Counted from the first letter of the stretch, positions 32,315-42,335 are shown. The stretch: DNA of 64,000 nt from Desulfobacula sp. (GCA_023701135.1 JAMPXP010000005.1:1-64000); one strand, 5' to 3'. Made by a program: numbers and translations. Notes: generated from the sequence alone by a model not told the origin.

Positions 32315-33616
32315 ATGAAAAACATAAGACTCAATCTGGCCGTATCCGTTTTCATATTGATGCTGACTGCGGTTCATGCCGACGCCAAATGGTGGATATT
32401 CGGCCAGTCCAACGATGAGATCAATATCAATTACCTCTACCTCAATAAGATCGCCTATGATGAAAGCGGCCCTCAGATCACCGTTTACAAGGAGACTCTG
32501 CAGGACGGACTGGTTTATATCACTGGCAAAGCCTCAACCCGGAAAGGGAAATTAGGCGGGGTCAGGGTTACGACCAACAACAAAGAAACCTGGGAAGAGG
32601 CTAAAATCTCCGAGAACGGGGCCTTTGAATACAGTTTCAAGCCCGAGTTGAACAAAGACTATATTCTTTTTATAGAGATTATGGATACGGCCGGCAAGAC
32701 CAACGACATCGAATTGACGCGAAAGGAAGTGAAACTGTCGGAGCAGAATATCATGGCCTTGATCAGGGAAACCCTGGATAAGATGATCGAGGCATACAAA
32801 AACGAAGATCCTGCCCGGTTCATGTCCCATGTCAGTGAGGACTTTACCGGGGATGAGGCCAACCTTGACCGGGCCATCCGGAGGGATTTCAATGCCTTTG
32901 ACAATATTGATTTACGGTATACTCTGAACAATATCACATCGGGAGCCAAGGGCATGGTCTATGTGTCCATCAATTTTAACCGGTCGGTAATTTCGACAAA
33001 GGACGGGAAGCCATATACGGACAAGGGGATGACGGAATTCATATTTCAACTGGGTCCTGCAAGGGTCTATAATATGAAGAACCCTCTTATTTTCGGGTTG
33101 AGCGATGCCGAGAATGTGGCTGTCGGAACCGTTAAATCCAGTTCCGGAGAACTGAATATCAGCTTAAGCGAAACAAATGCCGTCGGTCTTACCGCAGACG
33201 GTACGACAGGAGACAGCTCTGTCTTGAGCGGGACAGTGACCTTGACCACAGTAAACCCGTTTACCAATTTTCAAGGGTTTATCTTTGCCGACGAAGAAAT
33301 AACCAATGAAACCGACGGGGGAAATATTATGGGGGATTTTGGCTTAGCGATAGAAACCCTGGCCATGGCGGTTATGAATGTGCGGGCAGGGGTACAGGTG
33401 AAAAAAAGAGCCGGTACCCCCCTTTCCCAGATCACAAGCGCGGATGAATCCGGCTACGGAACCTGGGCGGATTCGGGTCAGGCCGGGGACAGCTATGTGT
33501 TCAAACTTTCCAACAACACCTATGGGGCCATTGAAATTGTCAGTTTAAACGGGGCCGGTCCGCGTTATGCCAGCATCAGATATAAATACCAGCCCAATGG
33601 GACAAGGAATTTTTAA
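32315..33616 (+). CDS. Exported protein with an NTF2/SnoaL-like domain
   Basis: A 433-residue protein with signal peptide NLAVSVFILMLTAVHADA. Residues about 45-130 look like a beta-sandwich (ITGKASTRKGKLGGVRVTTN). The segment LIRETLDKMIEAYKNEDPA through a DLDRAIRRDF-like pattern to FIFQL is NTF2/SnoaL-like and resembles the C-terminal domain of the two giant proteins downstream. The C-terminal third is beta-rich (GDSSVLSGTVTLTTVNPF). Good ribosome site AAGGAG. Likely periplasmic or surface-exposed; function unknown. Confidence 0.65.
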   Translation: MKNIRLNLAVSVFILMLTAVHADAKWWIFGQSNDEININYLYLNKIAYDESGPQITVYKETLQDGLVYITGKASTRKGKLGGVRVTTNNKETWEEAKISENGAFEYSFKPELNKDYILFIEIMDTAGKTNDIELTRKEVKLSEQNIMALIRETLDKMIEAYKNEDPARFMSHVSEDFTGDEANLDRAIRRDFNAFDNIDLRYTLNNITSGAKGMVYVSINFNRSVISTKDGKPYTDKGMTEFIFQLGPARVYNMKNPLIFGLSDAENVAVGTVKSSSGELNISLSETNAVGLTADGTTGDSSVLSGTVTLTTVNPFTNFQGFIFADEEITNETDGGNIMGDFGLAIETLAMAVMNVRAGVQVKKRAGTPLSQITSADESGYGTWADSGQAGDSYVFKLSNNTYGAIEIVSLNGAGPRYASIRYKYQPNGTRNF

Positions 33617-33694
33617 GCCGGACGGGTTTGCCGGATCAAGGGGAAATGGCAGCTTTTATGGGCTGCGGCGCATGCAATAAAAGGAGAAGCAAGG

Positions 33695-34870
33695 ATGAAA
33701 CATAGGTTATCCATTTCACCGGTCATGGCCTGGCTGCTGATGCTGGCCGTATGGATGGGATGTGCGGCGTTGGCCGTGGCCGATACCCCGCCCTTGGAAA
33801 CCCGGAAAAAAATTGAATTCACTCCTCCGGCGGAAAACCCGGATGAATTGTTTAAAGAGGCCGAGGCTGCTTCTGAAAAAAATCCGGACGAAGCGATCCG
33901 GTTATATCAGAGGGCTCTTCAATCTAAGCCGGGGGCCTGGGAGGAGAGAAAAAAACTGGCCCTGCTCTATGAAAAACTGGGGAGGCTGGATGCTGCTGCG
34001 ACTGAATATGAGGCTATCCATAAGGCTGAAGATAGTGCGGAAAGCCATGGGATTCTGACTCGGATATTGGATAAGACCGGAAACTTGCTGGCTGCCGCGG
34101 ACATCGCCTTCCGCGGGGCGGAAAAATTTCCCGATGATGGAGCGTTGGCCCTCCAGGCAGGGGATCTTTTGTTAAGATCCGGCCAGGCGGCCAGGGCTGA
34201 GGAATTTCTAAACAGGCGGGTTCAGGGTAAATCCGGCGATAACAAGCTCTTTTATCTACTGGGACGGAGTCTTGAACATCAGGGGCGCAGGGCGGCCGCC
34301 CTGCGGGCCTACCTTAGGAGTTACGGTGCAGACCATGGAGATGAATATCAAAAGGCCCTCCAGAGCCTGGCGGCATATGCGGTCAGGGTTGAGGAGTTAT
34401 GGGTATTCCCGCCCCAGGGCTGGGAAAAGGATGGGACCATGATTTTCAATGCTACGGAAAACCGTAGGATCTATATCCATGCCCATCCAAAAGGTGATAT
34501 GAAGGCTATTGCCCTGAAGGTCATCCGGGAGAACATGCCGGCAGGCCTGTTTGATGATGATCAGATGAAAAGCTATGAGGAGATGCGAAAATGGACTTTA
34601 GAGCTTTCAAAGTCATCTCCGGACGCTTCAGCCCAGCTTATGACGGGCAGGCTTCCCGTTTTCACCCAAAAAGAGTTGACTCCCCCGATGAAGGGTGTCA
34701 TGGCCCTCGCCTCCTCTAGCGAAGAACCTTCCGACCTCATGCAATCCGTCTGTGTATGGATCATTCCGGGCCAGGATAAAATATATTCGGTGGCGCTGGT
34801 ATCCTCAGCCCTGCCTCAGGATGGAGAGGGCATCCTGGTTTCCTTAACCGACCATATCGTCTTACCCTGA
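33695..34870 (+). CDS. Exported TPR-repeat protein
   Basis: A 391-residue protein with a hydrophobic N-terminus MAWLLMLAVWMGCAALAVA that could be a signal peptide or lipoprotein signal. Residues about 50-230 carry tandem TPR helices (ELFKEAEAASEKNPDEAIRL; ERKKLALLYEKLGRLDAAA). The C-terminal 150 residues form a separate alpha/beta domain (RIYIHAHPKGDMKAIALKV). TPR proteins scaffold protein complexes, here presumably with the barrel and the giant coiled-coil protein. Ribosome site AAGGAGAAGC precedes the ATG. Confidence 0.7.
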   Translation: MKHRLSISPVMAWLLMLAVWMGCAALAVADTPPLETRKKIEFTPPAENPDELFKEAEAASEKNPDEAIRLYQRALQSKPGAWEERKKLALLYEKLGRLDAAATEYEAIHKAEDSAESHGILTRILDKTGNLLAAADIAFRGAEKFPDDGALALQAGDLLLRSGQAARAEEFLNRRVQGKSGDNKLFYLLGRSLEHQGRRAAALRAYLRSYGADHGDEYQKALQSLAAYAVRVEELWVFPPQGWEKDGTMIFNATENRRIYIHAHPKGDMKAIALKVIRENMPAGLFDDDQMKSYEEMRKWTLELSKSSPDASAQLMTGRLPVFTQKELTPPMKGVMALASSSEEPSDLMQSVCVWIIPGQDKIYSVALVSSALPQDGEGILVSLTDHIVLP

Positions 34871-34884
34871 CAGGAGATTGAACC

Positions 34885-37800
34885 ATGAAGATTCTATTGT
34901 GCAAAGCCATTGTCCCGGTGCTTATTCTTTTTTTAATGTTGCCGCCGGCTCCTGTCCGGGCGGATGACTATGAGGCCTATCAGAGTGCGCAATCTTCAGT
35001 GGAAAATGCCGCCGCCAGGATACGCATGGCCGAAGGGGCCGTCGGCCAGGTGCTGATGGAGGCCATGAGCGGCAAATATGGGGAATTGCATAAATGGAGT
35101 CTCATTGATGAGAAAATGGCGGATTTGGAAAAAACCATTGATGGTTCGCTGAGTGAGATCGGCGGCCTTGCCGGCGTCCTGGTCAAAGTGAATCCGAATT
35201 ACCGGTTCCCCAGTGTGGATCTCGGGCATCCCTTTGAGGGAAATCTGAATATGGCCCGCAATAAAAAACAGGAATTGCTGGAACTGGCCAAACAGGAAAA
35301 CGCAAAGCTCCAGAAGCTGAACGATATGCTGGCCAAGGTGGATAAGGCGCTTTACAATGCCACCAAGGGGTCGGTCGGTGACACCATTGAGGGGTTTTTG
35401 CCCAGCGAGGTTCAGCTTGGGGGAGAGGCGGCCGTCATTGTCCTGGGGGCTTATTTCGGCCCGCCGGGAATGATGGTGGCGGGTCTTGGGGTTTTTGCCA
35501 CCTTTACCTTCAATACGGTGGTGAGCATGTATTATAACGCCTCGGCCCTGGCGGACCAGATCAAGGCCCTGACCCCCATGAAGGAGATGCTGCAAACCAA
35601 TAAGCAGACCGTTGAAAAGAACGTCAATGAACTGAACCGGGCGGCCCAGGAAATGCAGCAGATCGAACAGGTGCTGGACCAGCATCAGAAAAGGTTTGAC
35701 GGGTTGCGGCAAAGGGTTGCCGGAGCCCAGGAAGGCTGGGGAGCCCAGGCCCAAAGCGCTTACCAGGAGAAGCAGGCCGCCGCCGCCGCCCAGGCCCGGG
35801 CATTGGCGGAAGCCCCTAAAAAACCTATTGATATCCACAGTTCAGCCTATGGTATGGGGCCCATACCGCCGATACAGCCCGGGGAGTACTCAGGCGAGAT
35901 AGATAGCATTGTAACAGAGATGGAATCTTACTGTAAGGCAGTGGAAGACGGCGGTGATCCCGATAATTTCAGCGAACTGGTATCCAACTGGGAGAAAAAA
36001 TGGTCTAACCAGTACGAGCCCATATGGAAAGATTATGGCAAAAAATATGAAGAATATCAGAAGGCCTCGGAGATCTGCTGGCAAAAACGGCATCAGGCGT
36101 GGTTGAACTATGTGGCCTCTTTTGATGCGCTCCGCAAATCCTATATCGGAAAATACTGGGATGAGGCGGCCCAGAGAGCCGCAGACAGTATTTCTGCAAC
36201 TTATAATGCCGCTGATCAGTCCGCCCTTGCCGCCCTTGCCCCCAGCGGCCAGGCCCTTGCCGGACCCATCCGGGAAATGGCAAGGCTGAACCAGGTCCGT
36301 TCCGGCGTGATGGGACCGTTTTCCATGTATAACCAACGCGTCGTGGATGCCGTTAATTTCCACACAAGCGAATTCTGGAAAAAAACGGCTCGCTGGGGCG
36401 GAACTCTTGGTGAAGCCCTGATGAAATCCGGCCAGGCCCTTACCAGGATCCCTTATTATTCAAAGGGATATCAGGAAAGAGCTGACAATATTGATGCCGA
36501 GGCCTCACGGGCCATAGACTGGGGTGCGGACGCCATGGGCCTGAAGGCGGAATTCCTGGCCGTAGCCGATCAATTGAAAGCCATCGGCAAGGATGTCAAA
36601 GAAGGCATCCGGGCCTATGATGCCATAGCACCGGAACTCCACAGGGTCATCAATGTGGGCCGGGCCGAACTGGAAGCTTATATCGCAGCTTACGGCAAGC
36701 TGGTCAACCATCCCAGGGCCGGCCGGTATTATATGGGCGATTCACAAGAATTTGCACCCAATACCACGGAAACCTCAGAACGGGTGAAATGGATGTCGGA
36801 ATATGTGAAAACCACTTTGACCTATACGGAGCCGCTATTCTTGGAAGAGGCCAAAAAAATAAATTGGGAGGGCCTTGCCCGCATTTTTGAAACCAAGGCC
36901 AATGAGTTCAATGCCTATGTGGATTGGGTGGAGCAATATATGAACCGCCAGGGAGTGGCCGCAAACCGCCTGGACAAGGTGTGCAGGGATCTTACGGGGC
37001 TTAGTTTTTACGGCTCCCGGGACGGGTTCCCCCAGGATTTCGTTCAAAAGGAGCTTTTAGCATCTGAATGGGCTTCCATCACCGTAGAGATCGAAAAATA
37101 CGCGTCGGAAGCGGATTATAAAAGATTGCCCCAGGCGGGCTGGCTGCCTTGGCAGGGATTGTCCCCGGCCCAGAAACTCAATGCAGCCCAGACGCTTCTT
37201 CTCATCCGGATTAATACGGAGATGAAAAACCATGTGCAGGCCCGTTCCAGCGGCAGATTTCTACCTGTCCCTGACGACGTGGTCAAACCCTTGGAAGAGG
37301 CCTGGAAAGGGATCAAGGCCCTGTGCGTGCAGTATGAGGCCCAGGCAAAGCCCATGGCCGATAAGATGGGCAATGCCCCGGAAGATTCCGCCAAGGAAAT
37401 CTCAGCCGTTGCGGAGATCTGGAACCGGATGCCTGAATTGTCTAAAAAGACGGTTAGTTCGGAATACAGTCGTTTCTTCAGGGCTGCCGAATGGTTCAGG
37501 GGCTATCTTCAATACAAGGGGAATGCAGTGAAAGTATCGCTTCTGCCCCCGGATAACAGCACCGCCGCCCAGATCGAAAACCTGATCGGCAACTACCGGG
37601 CGGAGTTGGAAAAGTGGAAAGCGCAACAGGCCAGGGAACAGGAAGAATATGAGAAACGGCAGAGAGGATATGAAGAGGAACAGGCAAGGCTGAAGGCCGA
37701 AGAAGAGGGCAAGAAGCGGGCGGAAGAGGAGAGATCCGCGGCATCCCTTTCATCTGTATCAGCTCTGTACGATCAATTCAAGCAGGCCTATGAATCACGA

Positions 37801-38121
37801 AATGACTCGCAGATTATGAGTTTTATGGGGGACGACTGGGAAGCCGGTGACGGGACAACTCTTTCGGATTTAGAGGAGAATATCAGCAGAAATTTCAAAA
37901 CCTTTGATGAGATCAAATACAATATCCAGAATTTGAAAATAGAACTGAAATCCGAAGGGCGGTACCTGGCCAGTTATGATGTGACCATTACCAGCAGGAT
38001 TTACAAAAGAAATCTAAAACACGAGGAAAAATCCTCTGTCAATGAAGAAATTGTGATAGACGGTTCCGGAAAACCAAGGATAGCCCGGACCATGAATGGT
38101 AGATTCTGGTACGTGGAATAA
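34885..38121 (+). CDS. Giant exported coiled-coil protein with C-terminal NTF2-like domain
   Basis: A 1078-residue protein with signal peptide AIVPVLILFLMLPPAPVRA. Long helical regions rich in Gln, Glu and Lys predict coiled coils at about 80-160 and 230-310, separated by a Gly-rich hydrophobic stretch (AAVIVLGAYFGPPGMMVAGL) that may insert in a membrane. A charged linker (EEEQARLKAEEEGKKRAEEE at about 925-945) leads to a 129-residue C-terminal domain starting RSAASLSSVSALYDQFKQAY, NTF2-like by pattern. It lacks transporter or enzyme motifs. It is the last gene of the sigma-54 operon; the ribosome site is AGGAG. Role unknown. Confidence 0.6.
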   Translation: MKILLCKAIVPVLILFLMLPPAPVRADDYEAYQSAQSSVENAAARIRMAEGAVGQVLMEAMSGKYGELHKWSLIDEKMADLEKTIDGSLSEIGGLAGVLVKVNPNYRFPSVDLGHPFEGNLNMARNKKQELLELAKQENAKLQKLNDMLAKVDKALYNATKGSVGDTIEGFLPSEVQLGGEAAVIVLGAYFGPPGMMVAGLGVFATFTFNTVVSMYYNASALADQIKALTPMKEMLQTNKQTVEKNVNELNRAAQEMQQIEQVLDQHQKRFDGLRQRVAGAQEGWGAQAQSAYQEKQAAAAAQARALAEAPKKPIDIHSSAYGMGPIPPIQPGEYSGEIDSIVTEMESYCKAVEDGGDPDNFSELVSNWEKKWSNQYEPIWKDYGKKYEEYQKASEICWQKRHQAWLNYVASFDALRKSYIGKYWDEAAQRAADSISATYNAADQSALAALAPSGQALAGPIREMARLNQVRSGVMGPFSMYNQRVVDAVNFHTSEFWKKTARWGGTLGEALMKSGQALTRIPYYSKGYQERADNIDAEASRAIDWGADAMGLKAEFLAVADQLKAIGKDVKEGIRAYDAIAPELHRVINVGRAELEAYIAAYGKLVNHPRAGRYYMGDSQEFAPNTTETSERVKWMSEYVKTTLTYTEPLFLEEAKKINWEGLARIFETKANEFNAYVDWVEQYMNRQGVAANRLDKVCRDLTGLSFYGSRDGFPQDFVQKELLASEWASITVEIEKYASEADYKRLPQAGWLPWQGLSPAQKLNAAQTLLLIRINTEMKNHVQARSSGRFLPVPDDVVKPLEEAWKGIKALCVQYEAQAKPMADKMGNAPEDSAKEISAVAEIWNRMPELSKKTVSSEYSRFFRAAEWFRGYLQYKGNAVKVSLLPPDNSTAAQIENLIGNYRAELEKWKAQQAREQEEYEKRQRGYEEEQARLKAEEEGKKRAEEERSAASLSSVSALYDQFKQAYESRNDSQIMSFMGDDWEAGDGTTLSDLEENISRNFKTFDEIKYNIQNLKIELKSEGRYLASYDVTITSRIYKRNLKHEEKSSVNEEIVIDGSGKPRIARTMNGRFWYVE
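37732..38121 (+). repeat. Duplicated NTF2-like C-terminal domain, copy A
   Basis: The last 129 codons and stop of the 34.9-kb gene recur as the last 129 codons of the 38.2-kb gene (copy B). The protein copies differ at 10 of 129 positions. Confidence 0.9.
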
Positions 38122-38125
38122 TTTG

Positions 38126-38154
38126 TTGACATTTCTCACTGTTTTGTTGATAAA
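38126..38154 (+). promoter_or_regulatory. Sigma-70-like promoter between the two giant genes
   Basis: TTGACA at 38126-38131 followed after 16-17 bases by TGATAA/GATAAA (38148-38154). It lies in the 101-base gap before the second giant gene, which may therefore also be expressed separately from the sigma-54 operon. Confidence 0.55.
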
Positions 38155-38222
38155 AAGCGTGTTCCGATTCTATTTCATGCGGTTCCTAAACCTTTACAGT
38201 TAAGCACGTAAAAGATGATGCC

Positions 38223-41200
38223 ATGAAAAAATTGATGTTGATACTATTTCTGTGTTTGGCGGTGAGCCGCCCCGTTCCCGTTTACGGCGGGCCACGCCTC
38301 ACTAATTCAGAAGATTTTACAAAGGCGGCAACCTATGGCATGAACCTGGCAACCTATACGGCTGAGAAAAAGGATGGAAAAGAGGCGGCTGCCAAACTTC
38401 TTTCCTTTGATATTATCTGGGACATTATGGGGAAGGGAGAGGAATTTTTTCTCAATGGAGACCCCAATGCCTTTCCAAAATTCAAAGATGATGTGCTGAA
38501 GGTCAAGCTTGTTCTTGATAAAGTGGCTGAGGTATCCGCAAAGATAGGCTCCGGAGAATACGATGATGCATTGATCGCATCCGTTGACGCGGTGGTCGGC
38601 ACGGTGAATCACCCCGTCGTTAATGCTTTGTGGGAGGTTGTAAAACTCAGCTACGAGTCCCATAAACTGGTCAAAAGCACGAAAGCCGCGCTTCAAATCG
38701 AAACGCTGTATGGCGTGGTCAATCATGATCGAAGGCTGATCGGCTCACGCAGCGGGGATGCCCCTGCACTGATTCCCGTGGATAGTGATACCGTCACTTA
38801 TTTTTTCAATAAATACCTCATCATTGATGCAGGCACCAGAGAACTTGTTAAAGCCTATGTCAAAACAAAACTGGGAGAAGATTTTCCCGAAGTTTCGACC
38901 ACCATATGGGATTATCTTACCGGTTCTTCCGAGGCCATTCAGGAGGAACATGAACTTAAAAATCTCCAAGACTTTGAAAATGTCTCAAGACGCTGGATTA
39001 AATCTCTGCTTGAGGATTTGAACACCCAGGTTACAAAACAGTGGACTGAAACACGCTTCCGCCAGGAAGCAGAGAAGTTCCAACTCTTTTCCGCCCAGTT
39101 TGCCTCAGCATTTGCAGACATGGACCATGTGATTGCCTATTATGCAAAACTTAAAAATCTCGAAAAGCAAAAAGAACAATTTCCTGTCAAATTGGAAGAA
39201 TTCAGAAAGATCAAGGCGGAGGCTCAGGCAAAGTATGGAGCAGCAGACACCTTGGGGAAAATAGCGATAAGAGGCAAGCTCTTTGAATTATCAGAAGACT
39301 GCCATCTGTATGCCGTGAATTCCATGATCCTCAATGCGGTTGATCTTGAAAAGCAATTTGAGGCATTGCAAATCGAGGTTCTATCTCTTGTTGTCGCTTT
39401 AGATAAAGAAATAATGGGGGCAGATAAAGAAGACCTGGTTGAAGAGGTTTATCAATCCGACCCTCCGCAAAGCTATGAAGCCTCTGTTAATGCCGTTTAC
39501 AAACCCCTGCTCGATCATTACAGTGAAATGCTTTCGGAATATAAAGAGCCTCCCGCAGAGGAGGTCAAGGGGTATTTGTCAAACAATGATCCGGAAAATG
39601 CGTTGAGGGTGACTAAAGAATGGACAACAAGCCAGGATAAGCTTTTTGCCGAAGCCGAATTAAAATTTAACCAATCCCTCCCTAAATTATACAGTTCAAT
39701 TCCCCATATCGTATCCAGCAATTATGATCAACGGCTTGAACTATGGGAAAAATTTGAAAAAGAAGCTTTGCCCAGCCTCTATGATCCGGACCAGGATCTT
39801 TCCGTTTATGCTAACAAAGCACCGGTATGGAAAATTGCAGAAAAAAAACTGTATAGTGCAAAAGAAATCATTCTATCGGTTAATACATTGCGATATGGCA
39901 ACGATCATAAAACGCTCACGGCAATGATTGATTATTTTATGCTGGAGATTAAAAGAGTGGGCGGTGCCGTTTATCAGAACCGCATCGACTTCGGTGTTTT
40001 CCAGCAAAAGCTTTCAGGGAATTATGGGAAAGGCTATAGCGAAGTGTCGGATTTTAACCCCGACGATGTACCGGAAACTTGGCCCTCGGAGCCTAAAGAT
40101 GCGTTGGACTACTTGAGAAAAAACAGTTATACCGGCATCGGAAAAATCGATGATGAGGGCGTTGCTTTGAATACCATTGGGAATCATATCCTGTCCAAGA
40201 CAGGTCAAATCATGGCTCCCATGGGTACCCTTAATGCTTTGATTGCATCCTTAAGCGCCATACCGGGTGAAATATACAGGCTTGATGCCCTGAAGAAAGA
40301 CTGGGAAAAATTTCCTGTCCTTGACCAGGAAACAATAGCCCAATACAATGATTTTGCCGCACCCACAAAAGAACAGGCAGAAGAGAGAGCGGCCTTTGTC
40401 GTGTTTCATGATATCAAAGAAAGTAATGCCGTCCGCCATCTTTTCGGAAGACTGGATGGATATCAGGCATGTATTGATAAAACGAGAAGACTGGTCCATT
40501 CCATCAATACAGGCGCCATGAAATCCCAGGCCCAGCAATATCTCGATGCTGTGGATACGGATCTGGGCAACAGACAAAGAGATCTGGACTATCTTACAAA
40601 GCTTTCAAAACAGTGGGAGCGCTGGTATGCAGATCAGATAAAAAACGATATTTTCATTTTGGATCGGCAATCGGGGAAAATGATGATCGGGGCGGGACTG
40701 AGGCGTTCTAAAGAGGGGAATTACGCCATTGTCGCTGAACCATACGAGCACTACGCCCTTGAAGAAGAATTGGGAAAGAATGACAAAATTGAAAAATCTA
40801 AAAATGATTTGACCCGGCTTGAGGTGTATTCCTTCATCCAGAATCATATGTCAAAGACCAAACTTCTTTTAGATTCTCTGTTCACGGCCCAGGACTTCGA
40901 GCCGGCAAAGGAAGAGAATTTTCTTTTGGGGGAATCCGTCCTTTGGAAAAGTGATTTGATCAAAGCGGAAAAGCTCATCGGCGACATTGATATTAAAAAA
41001 GACAGCTCATACAGAGATAAATTGATCGAGATATCCCAGTTGCTGCCATACACCGTGAGTTTTCCTGAAATAAAAGAGGGAAAAGAAAAAGACTATGCGG
41101 CCACATGGCAGAGTCGATACGGATTGTTCAATGATCAATTGGCCGTTGATCATCTCCAAGCCTTTGAGCTGGGGAAACAGTTTGTTCAATTAAGGGTTTT

Positions 41201-41714
41201 GGTGCAGGACCTTATCGCAGCCAAAGGCAGGCTGACCGAACAGGAACGGTTAAGGCTGAGCGCCGAAGAAGAACAGGCAAGGCTAAAGACTGAAGAGCAG
41301 GAGAAACAGCAGCAGGAGCAGGCAAGATCCGCCGCATCCCTTTCCGCCGTATCGGCCCTCTACGACCAATTCAGGCAGGCCTATGAATCAAGAAATGACT
41401 CACAGATTATGAGTTTTATGGGGGACGACTGGGAAGCCGGTGACGGGACCACGCTTTCGGATTTAGAGGAAAATCTCAGCAGAAGTTTCAGAACATTTGA
41501 TGAGATCAAATACCATATCCAGAATTTGAAAATAGAGCTGAAATCCGAGGGCAGGTACCTGGTCGGTTATGATGTGACCATTACCAGCCGGATTTACAAA
41601 AGGAATCTGAAACACGAGGAAAAATCTTCGGTCAATGAAGAGGTCTTGATTGACGGTTCCGGAAAGCCAAGGATAGCCCGGACCATGAACGGCAGATTCT
41701 GGTACGTGGAATAA
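38223..41714 (+). CDS. Second giant exported coiled-coil protein with the same C-terminal domain
   Basis: An 1163-residue protein with signal peptide LMLILFLCLAVSRPVPVYGG. The body is helical and unlike copy one in sequence, with coiled-coil stretches at about 280-340 and 1040-1065 (LRLSAEEEQARLKTEEQEKQ). The last 129 residues, RSAASLSAVSALYDQFRQAY onward to RFWYVE, are 92% identical to the C-terminal domain of the preceding gene. This suggests both proteins dock on the same partner through that domain. Base composition is more AT-rich than the gene before it. No ribosome site of strength is visible at the ATG. Function unknown. Confidence 0.6.
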   Translation: MKKLMLILFLCLAVSRPVPVYGGPRLTNSEDFTKAATYGMNLATYTAEKKDGKEAAAKLLSFDIIWDIMGKGEEFFLNGDPNAFPKFKDDVLKVKLVLDKVAEVSAKIGSGEYDDALIASVDAVVGTVNHPVVNALWEVVKLSYESHKLVKSTKAALQIETLYGVVNHDRRLIGSRSGDAPALIPVDSDTVTYFFNKYLIIDAGTRELVKAYVKTKLGEDFPEVSTTIWDYLTGSSEAIQEEHELKNLQDFENVSRRWIKSLLEDLNTQVTKQWTETRFRQEAEKFQLFSAQFASAFADMDHVIAYYAKLKNLEKQKEQFPVKLEEFRKIKAEAQAKYGAADTLGKIAIRGKLFELSEDCHLYAVNSMILNAVDLEKQFEALQIEVLSLVVALDKEIMGADKEDLVEEVYQSDPPQSYEASVNAVYKPLLDHYSEMLSEYKEPPAEEVKGYLSNNDPENALRVTKEWTTSQDKLFAEAELKFNQSLPKLYSSIPHIVSSNYDQRLELWEKFEKEALPSLYDPDQDLSVYANKAPVWKIAEKKLYSAKEIILSVNTLRYGNDHKTLTAMIDYFMLEIKRVGGAVYQNRIDFGVFQQKLSGNYGKGYSEVSDFNPDDVPETWPSEPKDALDYLRKNSYTGIGKIDDEGVALNTIGNHILSKTGQIMAPMGTLNALIASLSAIPGEIYRLDALKKDWEKFPVLDQETIAQYNDFAAPTKEQAEERAAFVVFHDIKESNAVRHLFGRLDGYQACIDKTRRLVHSINTGAMKSQAQQYLDAVDTDLGNRQRDLDYLTKLSKQWERWYADQIKNDIFILDRQSGKMMIGAGLRRSKEGNYAIVAEPYEHYALEEELGKNDKIEKSKNDLTRLEVYSFIQNHMSKTKLLLDSLFTAQDFEPAKEENFLLGESVLWKSDLIKAEKLIGDIDIKKDSSYRDKLIEISQLLPYTVSFPEIKEGKEKDYAATWQSRYGLFNDQLAVDHLQAFELGKQFVQLRVLVQDLIAAKGRLTEQERLRLSAEEEQARLKTEEQEKQQQEQARSAASLSAVSALYDQFRQAYESRNDSQIMSFMGDDWEAGDGTTLSDLEENLSRSFRTFDEIKYHIQNLKIELKSEGRYLVGYDVTITSRIYKRNLKHEEKSSVNEEVLIDGSGKPRIARTMNGRFWYVE
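41325..41714 (+). repeat. Duplicated NTF2-like C-terminal domain, copy B
   Basis: Matches copy A (37732-38121) over 129 codons and stop, with ten amino-acid differences, while the remainder of the two genes is dissimilar. This implies recent duplication or gene conversion of the domain alone. Confidence 0.9.
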
Positions 41715-41769
41715 AGGCAATCATTTTAAGCTGTCGTCGGCGGTTAAACACCGCCTTTGATGAAGATCA

Positions 41770-42147
41770 TTATTCGGGCGCTGTGCAATCATTTCCTTGC
41801 CAGCGCCAGGATACGACTTTTTCATTCTCAAGTTCGAATGTGGTTTTGCAGTTCAGTTCAATATATTGATCGGGGATTCCGCCCACACGATTTTTATAAA
41901 TCGTGTTTCCCACCACGGTCTGGGTGTAGGAAGGCGGTGAGCCGGGAAGGATCATATTCCGGGACGACGAATAGACCAGAAATTTCCGGCCGCCGGTCTC
42001 ATACGACTGTTGAGGCACCCCCCATTTTCTGACGAGATCTATTTCCTTGGCACCCACCCAGGAATTTAAAGCATTTTCGTAGTTGGCTCTGGTGGCACAA
42101 CCGGCTAAAAAGATCAGGATGGCAGTCAGTACAACAGCCTTTTTCAT
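41770..42147 (-). CDS. Small lipoprotein, hypothetical
   Basis: A 125-residue protein with a lipoprotein signal (MKKAVVLTAILIFLAGC, lipobox LAGC, Cys 17). Asn-free position +2 (Ala) favours outer-membrane sorting by the enterobacterial rule, which may not hold here. The mature domain contains ALNSWVGAKEIDLVRKWGVP and a two-Cys pair (ELNCKTTF; GNDCTAP). The pattern resembles small outer-membrane lipoproteins of the SmpA/BamE-like fold, but this is a weak guess. AAGGAGCACCC precedes the ATG. Convergent with the giant gene. Confidence 0.7.
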   Translation of the reverse strand: MKKAVVLTAILIFLAGCATRANYENALNSWVGAKEIDLVRKWGVPQQSYETGGRKFLVYSSSRNMILPGSPPSYTQTVVGNTIYKNRVGGIPDQYIELNCKTTFELENEKVVSWRWQGNDCTAPE

Positions 42148-42321
42148 GGGTGCTCCTTATCTGAAGATACGCATATGTTAAACTTTTTATCAAAATTCGT
42201 CATCGTTGTAAAGATGTGTTCTGTTGAAGTTCATTTTGGAATAAACCAGAGGCGATGACGTATCCTGAATTTAAAGTGAACAGGAGTTGGTGAAGAACTC
42301 GGCTGGTTCTATAATTTTTTA

Positions 42322-42335
42322 GTTGATTAATCAAC
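42322..42335 (+). promoter_or_regulatory. Perfect palindrome, candidate operator of the oxidoreductase operon
   Basis: GTTGATTAATCAAC is a perfect 14-base palindrome about 95 bases upstream of the -35 box. A TetR, MarR or IclR type regulator could bind; none is encoded in the neighbourhood. Confidence 0.5.

Noticed and set aside
37732-41714. Tandem duplication of the whole giant gene
   Set aside because: Only the C-terminal 129 residues and stop match; the remainder is dissimilar.
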